Positions 17,473-24,839 of a DNA stretch of 33,377 nt are shown here, piece after piece. The stretch lies in NCBI GenBank assembly GCA_024682835.1, contig JAIKYU010000095.1, forward strand, positions 1-33,377, in the 5' to 3' direction. The notes under the pieces are model-generated. The model had not been told where the DNA came from. It did not search any database and saw only the letters and a list, made by a program, of their open reading frames with translations. Each line of letters starts with the position of its first letter. Position 1 is the first letter of the stretch. The stretch is from Lachnospiraceae bacterium (GTDB taxonomy: Bacteria > Bacillota > Clostridia > Lachnospirales > Lachnospiraceae). A program made the position numbers and the translations under genes.

Positions 17473-17515
17473 AGTTCACGTAATCGATTGCCTGCGGCAA
17501 TCAATAACATGAACT
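17473..17515 (+). promoter_or_regulatory. Long interrupted hairpin in the leader of the GGDEF gene
   Basis: Outer arms AGTTCACGT (17473-17481) and ACATGAACT (17507-17515) pair with one mismatch. Inside is a perfect 7-bp stem GATTGCC/GGCAATC (17486-17492, 17496-17502) with a 3-base loop, and a symmetric 4-by-4 internal loop lies between. It ends 21 bases before the start codon, just upstream of the AAGGAA ribosome binding site. No T-run follows, so it is not a terminator. It could be an RNA control element or a DNA-binding palindrome. Confidence 0.5.
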
Positions 17516-17536
17516 AGTATTACATAAGGAACGAGA

Positions 17537-19315
17537 ATGGACGAACAGAGGGAAAAAATTCTCATTGTCGATGATGAGCCCATGGTGCTCGCCGTCGCAA
17601 ATAACATCCTGAAGGATCGATACGACGTCGTCTGCGCCGAATCTGCAGAGGATGGCGTTCGTGTCTGTAATGAAGCCCAGCCCGATCTCATTCTGACCGA
17701 TCTGTATATGCCCGCCATGAGCGGTCTGGACATGGTCGATATCCTTCGGACCGAATTTGATTTCCATGCGCCTGTCATCTTTATGACGGGCATGGACGAT
17801 GACACCGCAGAAACCCGCGTTTTCCACATGGGTGCAGAGGATTTCCTCAAAAAGCCCTTCCGTGCCGACGTGCTGCTCTACCGCATAGACAAGGTTCTGA
17901 CCAACCGTGCCAGAATCAAGGAGCTCACAAGGGAATCCACCACCGACGGGCTGACGGGCTTTCTCAACAAAATCAGCGTGGAGCGTAAGCTGGCGGAAAG
18001 CTGCCGCTATGACAACGGTGTCCTGGCCATTCTTGATCTGGACAATTTCAAGCTGGTAAACGATCTGCACGGGCATGAGGCCGGCGATCGGATTCTGGTG
18101 GACTTTGCCGCGCTGCTCAAGAAAAACACACGCGCTGACGATATCGTCGGCAGAATCGGCGGAGACGAATTCATTGTCTTTTTCAAGGACATCAGCGACG
18201 AAGGGACAGTAGCCAATATTGTGGCACGGCTCAACGAACAGATCCACTCTGCCACCTCCATGGTTCTGCATGACAACGTGGACATTCCGCTCGGTGTATC
18301 CGCCGGCGCCGTCATTGTGCCACACAGCGGAACCGACTATGCCGAGCTCTTCAAGAAAGCGGACAAGGCTGTATACTACGTCAAGCAGCACGGCAAGCGC
18401 GCCTGTTCCGTCTATCAGGAGACAGCCGACGGGGAGGCCTTTTCCACCTCAGATCCGGAGGATATCCAGAAGCTGAGTCTTATCCTCGGCGAGCGCACGG
18501 TTTCCAACCACGCGCTGTGGCTCGGACAGAGTGCCTTCGGCTACATCTACCGCTACATGCTCCGCTACATGCAGCGATACCAGAGCACAGCCTACAAGGT
18601 GCTCTTTACGATCGTATTCATGTCCTCGGATATACTCCCCGCAGAATTTGCGGTGATCACGGAGCATCTGGGCGACATTCTGAAAAACTCCCTCCGCAAC
18701 AGTGATATCATGATGCAGAGCGCGCCGAATCAGTTTTTCCTTCTGCTTCCGGGCGTGACGGAGTCCGTGATCCAGAGGGTCATTGACCGCACCATCTCCG
18801 CCTGGGATCGTTCCGATTATCACGATAAGGCACAGGTGTTCTACGAAGCGGAACAGATCGTCTCCGACCAGGATGCGTCCGGTAACACCATCCGGTCCGG
18901 CGGTGATGAGACCAGGATCAACAACTGGGTCGCCGTCATTGATGATGATCTGGCCGTTCTGAGAAAAGCTGATCAGCTTCTGAGCAGGCACGGTCTGACG
19001 GTGACCACCCTTTCCTCGGGTGAGGAGCTGCTGGAATTTACCACGGAAAAGCGTCCGGACGTGATTCTGCTCGATTACGACATGCCTGAACTGGACGGCG
19101 CAGCCGCCCTCATCCGCCTGCGCGAAGCGGAAAAGCAGGCAAATACCGGCGAGACGCCAGTGATCCTGATGGCTGACAGCGATGAACAGGAATCAGAAGC
19201 GGCCGCTTTGATCCCCGATGCCACAGACATCATCCGCAAGCCCTTCATTTCGGAGATTCTCATTCACCGCGTGCGTCAGGCAATCGAATTGGCCAGACTG
19301 CGCAGGGACAGCTGA
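17537..19315 (+). CDS. Response regulator/diguanylate cyclase: REC-GGDEF-degenerate GGDEF-REC
   Basis: The 592-residue cytoplasmic protein probably makes c-di-GMP from two GTP. Receiver 1 (about 7-120) has Asp12/Asp13, phosphoacceptor Asp55 and Lys106. The GGDEF domain (about 130-295) has an intact GGDEF at 208-212 and an RADD inhibitory I-site at 199-202. Residues 310-445 look like a second, catalytically dead GGDEF domain, with SAPNQFFLLLPG at the place of the active-site loop. Receiver 2 (about 463-585) has Asp469/Asp470, phosphoacceptor Asp513 and Lys568. The gene is divergent from the lipoprotein-kinase operon, which may supply its phosphate. Its stop directly abuts the stop of the convergent GH9 gene (TGATCA). 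Confidence 0.9.
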   Translation: MDEQREKILIVDDEPMVLAVANNILKDRYDVVCAESAEDGVRVCNEAQPDLILTDLYMPAMSGLDMVDILRTEFDFHAPVIFMTGMDDDTAETRVFHMGAEDFLKKPFRADVLLYRIDKVLTNRARIKELTRESTTDGLTGFLNKISVERKLAESCRYDNGVLAILDLDNFKLVNDLHGHEAGDRILVDFAALLKKNTRADDIVGRIGGDEFIVFFKDISDEGTVANIVARLNEQIHSATSMVLHDNVDIPLGVSAGAVIVPHSGTDYAELFKKADKAVYYVKQHGKRACSVYQETADGEAFSTSDPEDIQKLSLILGERTVSNHALWLGQSAFGYIYRYMLRYMQRYQSTAYKVLFTIVFMSSDILPAEFAVITEHLGDILKNSLRNSDIMMQSAPNQFFLLLPGVTESVIQRVIDRTISAWDRSDYHDKAQVFYEAEQIVSDQDASGNTIRSGGDETRINNWVAVIDDDLAVLRKADQLLSRHGLTVTTLSSGEELLEFTTEKRPDVILLDYDMPELDGAAALIRLREAEKQANTGETPVILMADSDEQESEAAALIPDATDIIRKPFISEILIHRVRQAIELARLRRDS

Positions 19316-20914
19316 TCACCGACGCAGATTTTCCAGATAGGCGAGAACAAACGCCAGCGGTGAATTCCAGTAAATCGCGATCTCGTTCGTAGAATAGGAA
19401 TCCGTGTGATCACGGTAGCACTTCATCGGTGCCTCCCCCTTCAAAGTCTCCGCATTGGCGATGGAATCACAGGCTCGGTAATTCGGGCCGCCGGAGACAA
19501 AGCCCGGAATCGGTTCCTCTATGCCGTCAGCGATAGTCGGGCGGTTATGCGGATTTCGAAATGCCCGTTCCCCGTATCCCGTCACATAACTCTGCCGGAG
19601 CGCGTTGCGCCCGAAGAGATAATCCAGCTGGTAGCGCGCCGTCCTGAGATAGGCTTCCTTTTTTGTCAGGTGATGAGCCATGATCAACACCATGGCGTTT
19701 GTCATGACGACCATGTTGCTGCCCCATTTGAAATCATGGGCATGAACGGCCACTTCATACGCATTTCCGGCCGCCGCACAAAGGCGGTCCGCCTCATCCG
19801 TCAGACCGACGCGAAGCCTGTCGCACAGATCCTCAGGAAACCTCCCTGTTTCTGCAAGGAGCACGGAAAACGATGCAAAGCCGCCCACGTCTGCCCATCC
19901 AAGGGCGACCGTGCTGACATGCAGCTCCAGAATCATCCGAATCCGGTTGAGGTATTTTTCATCACCGGTAAGCTGATACAGTTCCGCCGCCGCCCAGAGC
20001 CGTTCGTCCGCATCGATCGCATCCGCATAAGCACCGGTCGTACATTCCTTCGGATTATCAAATATCATCCGGCCGTTGGCTTCCAGCCAGTCTGCCGCCC
20101 TTAAAGCCGCTTCCCGCAGGGTCTTTGAGAAATCGCTGTCATACGCTTTATAGATCCGTGCCGCCAACGCCGTGACTGCCGCAAAATCTGCCGTCGCGAG
20201 TGATGAAACCGGAGTAATCACCATTGGAAGCCGGTCATCCTCCGGCATCACATATCCGACAAAGGAACGGGACGTCACCTTATGATGGACTCCCCCGTCG
20301 CTATCCTGCATCTGAAGCATCCAGTTCAGTTCATACCGGCACTCGTTCAGCAGATCCGGCATGCCGTTTCCGCTCTCGGGAATATCCAGACTCCGGTCGT
20401 AAGGAACCGGATTCAGCAGAAAGGAATACAAAAGATGCCCCAGCGTCACCGCACCGGGGGTGACATACCGTCCATAATCCCCCGCATCATGCCATCCGCC
20501 CGTGATCCGCACCGGCTTTCGGTCCGGCTCGAAAAGGAAGGACGCCTCGCTGCAATGGCAGGCTTTATGAGCGTACCGTCCGGCATACCGCTCCTCCAGT
20601 TCCATGCCGCATCGCTGGAAATAAAACATCCGAAGCACATCCCTTAACGCAGACGCGTAAGGATCGTCTCCTATCGTAAAGGACGGGCTTCGCGTCCCGT
20701 TATCATCCGTGAAATAATACCGTCCGGGTGTTGTCACCCCGGAAAAATCAATGACAGCCGCCTCTTCCCCGGAAAGAGACTGATATACCGGGGTTACGCT
20801 CCCGGACAGCACCTCCGATCCATCGTCCCGGAAAAGACGGTACGATGTCGTGCCGGAAGCGGTCGCATGTTTGGTTTCACCGGTCTCATACCCCAATTGT
20901 CTGACTTCTATCAT
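19316..20914 (-). CDS. Glycoside hydrolase family 9 (CelD_N plus catalytic domain), no signal peptide
   Basis: This is a predicted beta-glucan or oligosaccharide hydrolase with 532 residues. An N-terminal Ig-like CelD_N domain (about 1-83) is followed by the (alpha/alpha)6 GH9 domain. Catalytic-base region WHDAGDYGRY carries Asp143 and Asp146. Signature SYVTGYGERAFRNPHNR spans 442-458, with the substrate-binding His at 456. The second signature, starting YRDHTDSYSTNE, carries the general acid Glu511. All catalytic residues are kept. No signal peptide, dockerin or binding module is present, so it may act on cello-oligosaccharides inside the cell rather than on cellulose outside. It starts 9 bases after the ATPase stop behind GGAGGAG and is clearly co-transcribed with it. 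Confidence 0.9.
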   Translation of the reverse strand: MIEVRQLGYETGETKHATASGTTSYRLFRDDGSEVLSGSVTPVYQSLSGEEAAVIDFSGVTTPGRYYFTDDNGTRSPSFTIGDDPYASALRDVLRMFYFQRCGMELEERYAGRYAHKACHCSEASFLFEPDRKPVRITGGWHDAGDYGRYVTPGAVTLGHLLYSFLLNPVPYDRSLDIPESGNGMPDLLNECRYELNWMLQMQDSDGGVHHKVTSRSFVGYVMPEDDRLPMVITPVSSLATADFAAVTALAARIYKAYDSDFSKTLREAALRAADWLEANGRMIFDNPKECTTGAYADAIDADERLWAAAELYQLTGDEKYLNRIRMILELHVSTVALGWADVGGFASFSVLLAETGRFPEDLCDRLRVGLTDEADRLCAAAGNAYEVAVHAHDFKWGSNMVVMTNAMVLIMAHHLTKKEAYLRTARYQLDYLFGRNALRQSYVTGYGERAFRNPHNRPTIADGIEEPIPGFVSGGPNYRACDSIANAETLKGEAPMKCYRDHTDSYSTNEIAIYWNSPLAFVLAYLENLRR

Positions 20915-20923
20915 TTCTCCTCC

Positions 20924-23014
20924 TTACTCCGAAAGGTCAAAATCATTGGCCATCAGCACGGAAAGTGCGGCATCGGGTTCCGCAGCAAGTCTTCTGGACT
21001 GATTAAGGATGGCCTCCTCCACCAGATTCCGCGCCAGTCTTCCGTTTCCTGCATCAGCTGCCCGTGTCGCCTGAACCAGATTAAAATACGTGGTGAGATG
21101 CATATCCGCCCCTTCATCGATCTGATACCCTTTGGATTTCGCGATGGATCTCGCAATCTTAAGCAGCTCCTCCCCGGTGTAGTCAGGAAAATGAATGATA
21201 TTGGGGAACCTGCTCTTCAGGCCGGAATTGGAGGTCAGAAACTCCTGCATTTCATTGGAATAACCTGCCAGAATCACGATCAGATTGTCCCGGTTGTCCT
21301 CGATTCCTTTCACCAGCGTATCGATCGCCTCCAGGCCGAAGGTGTCATCCCTTCCCCGATACAGGCTATATGCTTCATCAATAAAGAGAACGCCTCCGAT
21401 CGCCGACTGAATCACCTGGTTGGTGAGCGGAGCCGTGTGGCCGACATAGCGGCCGACCAGATCCGCGCGGGACACCTCCACCAGCTGTCCGCCGCTCAGC
21501 ACACCGATCGCCTTGAGATACCTGCTTATGATCCTGGCAATCGTCGTCTTGCCGGTCCCCGGACTGCCGGTAAAGATCATATGCTTGCTGACCGACCCGG
21601 TTTTCAGCCCCTCCTCCTCCCGGCGCTTCTGCACCCGGTAATACTCCTCGAGTCCAAGCACATAATGCTTCACATCCGCAAGGCCCACAATCTCATCCAT
21701 TTCCCGGCGGATCTCATCGATCTCTCCGCGATAATCCTTCGGCAGAAGAGCCGAAAGGTCAATCCGCTCCCCATCGTTAAGGGCATAGATAGAGCCGTCC
21801 TCCACCCCCAGGGTGAGCGTCGTTCCCCGCGGATAGTCTCCCTCCAGCCTGGCCTGCACCAATGCTTCCAGCACGGAGTCATAGAAATCGCGCATCGCCT
21901 GTATGCCGTCATGGCGGCGCGCTCTGTCAGCGCCATACTCTGCGAAACCCTCTGCGAATGTGACGTTGAAAAAGCACTGTTCGGCAGCCCTCTTTTTCAG
22001 TTCCTCCAGTTCCGCAGCTGCGATTTTGCCGATCGCCTCCTCATCCAGTTTGGCGGTCACGCATACATCACCTCGCAGAGCATCGACAAACGGGGCGCCC
22101 AGGACGCCTGCCGCCTTGTCCAGTGATTTCTCCGTAAGGAACACCAGATACTTTCCCGACGCGCTCAGTTCGCTCACCACGTCGGAAGCCAGCGCGTTCT
22201 GAACGCTTACCAGCTGCCCCTTCTGCATCGTGTAGCGCCCGGGCAGAAGGAAACTCCCTTCCGTGACCAGAGAGGATATCCTCGCAAGCAGGGAGGGATG
22301 GCATTCCTCAAAATGCTCGAACAGCAGGATGTCTGACCCGCTCTGGAGCGCCGAATAAATGTCCTGCAGAAAGATGCTTTCCATCGCTGCATCCGGATAG
22401 ATTCCCAGATCCACCGTGCGGATATCCGGGCTCTTCAGGATGTGTCTGGCGTACAACTCCTTTGCCAGCTCGCAAAGTGCAAGATGCCTGCCGGTGTCTT
22501 CCGGTCCGGCTACAAACATCGCATTTTTTGCGTGTTTCCCCTCCGGAGGCATGACATACGGCCGTTTGAAGGCAATGATCAGTTTTTTGATAAATGCCTC
22601 CTGGCCGAAGATTTTCTTTTCAAGCTCCGCTGCGACCCCGGAAAAGGCATCGAGGGCCGCTTCTCCCGCCAATGGTGCCAGGGCGGCACCGGTGCCTGCG
22701 GAAGAGGCATCCGACGCACTCGCCGTCTGCCCGCCGGTCATCGTGGGAAGGCCGAAATCCTTATGCAGATTCTCATTCAGTTCCCGGATCTCCCTGTCAA
22801 GTTTCTGCTGGTTCAACATCAATTGACGGTTGACCGCATCGGCACCGGCGAACAGATCCATCGATGACGGATTTCGTCCGGTCACCTTGATCAGATTCTC
22901 AGACAATGTGCCGCCGTTTTTCTTCTTGAGCTTCTCCGCCTTTTTAATCTCATCGAGCGTATAATCGGAACCGCCTCCCATGGAGGACATGGCATCCATG
23001 AAACTGTCACTCAT
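20924..23014 (-). CDS. Two-module AAA+ ATPase, CbxX/SpoVK-like C-terminal module
   Basis: The 696-residue cytoplasmic protein starts with a hydrophilic region containing a coiled-coil-like stretch (about 62-85). Module 1 (about 125-400) resembles a Clp-type AAA domain but is degenerate: the Walker A position reads GPEDTGRH with no Lys, and the Walker B position reads LLFEHFEECHP. Module 2 (about 440-690) is intact: GSPGTGKTT (483-491), VLFIDEAYSL (542-551, Asp546/Glu547), sensor-1 region AGYSNEM, arginine-finger region GLKSRFPN (Arg602) and sensor 2 GNGRLARN. It matches the CbxX/CfxQ/SpoVK group. Such ATPases remodel protein complexes. It is in an operon with the GH9 gene; a link between them is not obvious. 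No nearby protease or rubisco is seen. Confidence 0.85.
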   Translation of the reverse strand: MSDSFMDAMSSMGGGSDYTLDEIKKAEKLKKKNGGTLSENLIKVTGRNPSSMDLFAGADAVNRQLMLNQQKLDREIRELNENLHKDFGLPTMTGGQTASASDASSAGTGAALAPLAGEAALDAFSGVAAELEKKIFGQEAFIKKLIIAFKRPYVMPPEGKHAKNAMFVAGPEDTGRHLALCELAKELYARHILKSPDIRTVDLGIYPDAAMESIFLQDIYSALQSGSDILLFEHFEECHPSLLARISSLVTEGSFLLPGRYTMQKGQLVSVQNALASDVVSELSASGKYLVFLTEKSLDKAAGVLGAPFVDALRGDVCVTAKLDEEAIGKIAAAELEELKKRAAEQCFFNVTFAEGFAEYGADRARRHDGIQAMRDFYDSVLEALVQARLEGDYPRGTTLTLGVEDGSIYALNDGERIDLSALLPKDYRGEIDEIRREMDEIVGLADVKHYVLGLEEYYRVQKRREEEGLKTGSVSKHMIFTGSPGTGKTTIARIISRYLKAIGVLSGGQLVEVSRADLVGRYVGHTAPLTNQVIQSAIGGVLFIDEAYSLYRGRDDTFGLEAIDTLVKGIEDNRDNLIVILAGYSNEMQEFLTSNSGLKSRFPNIIHFPDYTGEELLKIARSIAKSKGYQIDEGADMHLTTYFNLVQATRAADAGNGRLARNLVEEAILNQSRRLAAEPDAALSVLMANDFDLSE

Positions 23015-23049
23015 CTCATCTCTTCTCCTCTATAAACGCACCTGTTTCT

Positions 23050-23325
23050 TCAACCTGACGAAACCGCGACACCATCACATAGCTTCCTGCGATACCGGAT
23101 GGAAGGCGCCCACACGCCACAGCCGTGTTGTGGTGCCGCATAACGCGGAAAAGGGATATTCCGCAGCGCATATCCCGCCAGAAACCAGTGAAGCAGATCC
23201 CGGGAGTGCAGAATCGGCAAACCCGGCATGTTGCAAAAGCTCGAAGCGGTCAGGTAGTAATCTTCACCGATCCGGATGGCGTCCGGATCGGACTAATCCG
23301 CAAAAATGACCGGATTGCGGTACGT
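23050..23325 (-). pseudogene. Decayed GH43 glycosidase fragment with in-frame stop
   Basis: Reading the minus strand from about 23322 gives YRNPVIFAD, a TAG stop at 23293-23295, then SDPDAIRIGEDYYLTASSF, MPGLPILHSRDLLHW, APQHG and GVWAPSIRY. These are the N-terminal landmarks of GH43 beta-xylosidase/arabinofuranosidase proteins, in the right order and spacing. Family members usually read FADYSDPD, so the TAG probably replaces a Tyr codon. The DPD catalytic-base region remains. Homology stops near 23089, and the frame ends at a TGA at 23050-23052. No start codon is evident, and the remaining two thirds or more of the gene is missing. This fragment accounts for most of the 321-base spacer between the CoA-transferase and ATPase genes. 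The shift to a different frame between 23016 and 23088 may mark a deletion junction. Confidence 0.8.
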
Positions 23326-23335
23326 TTCTTTCGAT

Positions 23336-24682
23336 TCAGCGCTTATTGCTGTTTCTCCAGATATGCATCTTTTCCGCTTCACTGATCAGCTCATCCCTGA
23401 AATCCGGATGAGCGATTGAGATCAGTGCCTCCGCCCGCTCCCATACCGATTTGCCCTTCAGACAAACCTTGCCGTACTCTGTCACGATATTCATCGCATT
23501 CGCGCGTGTATCCGTGACGATGGAACCGGCGGGAAGCGTCGGTAGAATGCGGCTCGCGATCGTTCCATCCTTTTGTTTGAAGGTAGAGGAAAGGCATACA
23601 AAGCTCTTGCCACCATTTGACAGATGCGCTCCCATCACAAAATCAAGCTGTCCGCCCGCTCCGGAAATCTGTCTGGTTCCGTTGCTTTCCGCATTGATCT
23701 GCCCGAACAGATCCACGTTAATCGCATTGTTGATCGATATGAAGTTGTCGATGGAACGAATCACCTCGATATCGTTGGTGTAATCCACCGGCGCGCTCAT
23801 GACCTGCGGGTTGTCGTTGACGAAATCATACAGCTTCTTCGTGCCGGCGCCGAAGGCAAAGGTCTGACGGAAACGGTCGATGTTCTTTTTGGCGCCCGTA
23901 ATCTTGCCGGCGTTGTAGATATCCACAAAAGCATCCACATACATCTCCGTGTGAACACCCAGATCCTTCAAATCCGACTGGGCGATCATCCGGCCGACCG
24001 CGTTGGGCATTCCGCCGATGCCAAGCTGAAGGCAGGCACCGTCCGGGATCTCCTTCACGATCATTTCCGCCACCTTTTTATCCACTTCGGTCGGTTCACC
24101 GCCAGCCGGAATCTCTCCCAGCGGCAGGTTTTCGCCCTCCACGATCATCTCCACCTGTGAGATGTGAATGCCCTCCTCAAAACCGCCCAGACAACGGGGC
24201 ATGTTGTGATTGACCTCCACGATAATGTGCTTTGCCTTTTCACAGGCCGCCATCAGGTGAGAAGCGGAAGGGCCGAAATTGAAATATCCGTGCGCATCCA
24301 TCGGTGCCACCTGCGTGACGAGCACGTCCACACGCTCGATATTCTGTCTGTAATAGCGGGGCAGTTCAGAATAACGAAGCGGCGCGTAGAATGCCAGACC
24401 TCTGGATGCCAGTTTCCGTTCGTAGCCGCCCATATGCCAGGAATTCCATATAAAATGCGACGGATCGGCACCCTCCGTCTCAAAGATAGCAAGCGGCTTC
24501 GTCAGGATTCCGCCCCTGACCACCACATCGTTCAGTTCGGACATCCGTCCCGCCAGTGCCTTATCCATCGCTTCCGGCGTTGTCACGCACCAGCCGAAAT
24601 CAACGAAATCGCCGGACTGAACCACCTTTGCCGCCTGCTCAGCTGAAACCAGTTTTCTGTTGTACTCTTCAGAATAATTCAT
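23336..24682 (-). CDS. but: Butyryl-CoA:acetate CoA-transferase (class I CoA-transferase)
   Basis: The enzyme moves CoA from butyryl-CoA to acetate, the last step of butyrate formation in many gut Clostridia. The 448 residues match the acetyl-CoA hydrolase/transferase family across their length. Glu246 in VHTEMYVD aligns with the catalytic Glu of 4-hydroxybutyrate CoA-transferase. [12 protein letters not shown] is at 219-230, and [12 protein letters not shown] is the CoA-binding region near the C terminus. The wording of these motifs is that of the Roseburia/Faecalibacterium But group rather than of succinate or propionate enzymes. The ATG follows GGAGGACAG. A 4-hydroxybutyrate or propionate CoA-transferase is the main alternative. 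It is a single-gene unit here, divergent from the ABC exporter. Confidence 0.85.
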   Translation of the reverse strand: MNYSEEYNRKLVSAEQAAKVVQSGDFVDFGWCVTTPEAMDKALAGRMSELNDVVVRGGILTKPLAIFETEGADPSHFIWNSWHMGGYERKLASRGLAFYAPLRYSELPRYYRQNIERVDVLVTQVAPMDAHGYFNFGPSASHLMAACEKAKHIIVEVNHNMPRCLGGFEEGIHISQVEMIVEGENLPLGEIPAGGEPTEVDKKVAEMIVKEIPDGACLQLGIGGMPNAVGRMIAQSDLKDLGVHTEMYVDAFVDIYNAGKITGAKKNIDRFRQTFAFGAGTKKLYDFVNDNPQVMSAPVDYTNDIEVIRSIDNFISINNAINVDLFGQINAESNGTRQISGAGGQLDFVMGAHLSNGGKSFVCLSSTFKQKDGTIASRILPTLPAGSIVTDTRANAMNIVTEYGKVCLKGKSVWERAEALISIAHPDFRDELISEAEKMHIWRNSNKR

Positions 24683-24727
24683 GTCTGTCCTCCGGTCTTC
24701 ATGGAAATGACTGCCGCTATCTGTATA

Positions 24728-24756
24728 ACTTTATCACAGACTGCCGGTCTTGTGAA
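24728..24756 (-). promoter_or_regulatory. Possible promoter of the CoA-transferase gene
   Basis: On the minus strand TTCACA (24751-24756) and TAAAGT (24728-24733) are 17 bases apart, 46 bases before the ATG. Both boxes are imperfect, but no better pair is present in the divergent spacer. Confidence 0.4.
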
Positions 24757-24781
24757 GTGTCTGCCGCGTTGTTGATGCAGG

Positions 24782-24811
24782 TTGACGCTCTTTGCCGGGA
24801 TGTATTATAGT
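24782..24811 (+). promoter_or_regulatory. Promoter of the ABC exporter operon
   Basis: TTGACG (24782-24787), an 18-base spacer and TATAGT (24806-24811), 28 bases before the start codon. The -10 lies inside the imperfect palindrome TGTAT-N6-ATACA (24801-24816), a possible operator. Confidence 0.55.
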
Positions 24812-24839
24812 ATACACTGCACCGAAAGGAGCAGATATC

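Noticed and set aside
20867..22126. Long open frame on the plus strand opposite the AAA+ and GH9 genes
   Set aside because: It is antisense to proteins with clear motifs and has no domain of its own. High G+C at codon positions keeps the opposite frame open.
23267..23291. Perfect 10-bp inverted repeat that looked like a terminator
   Set aside because: It has no T-run on either strand and falls inside the GH43 fragment, where it encodes the SDPDAIRIG segment. The symmetry is a by-product of coding sequence.
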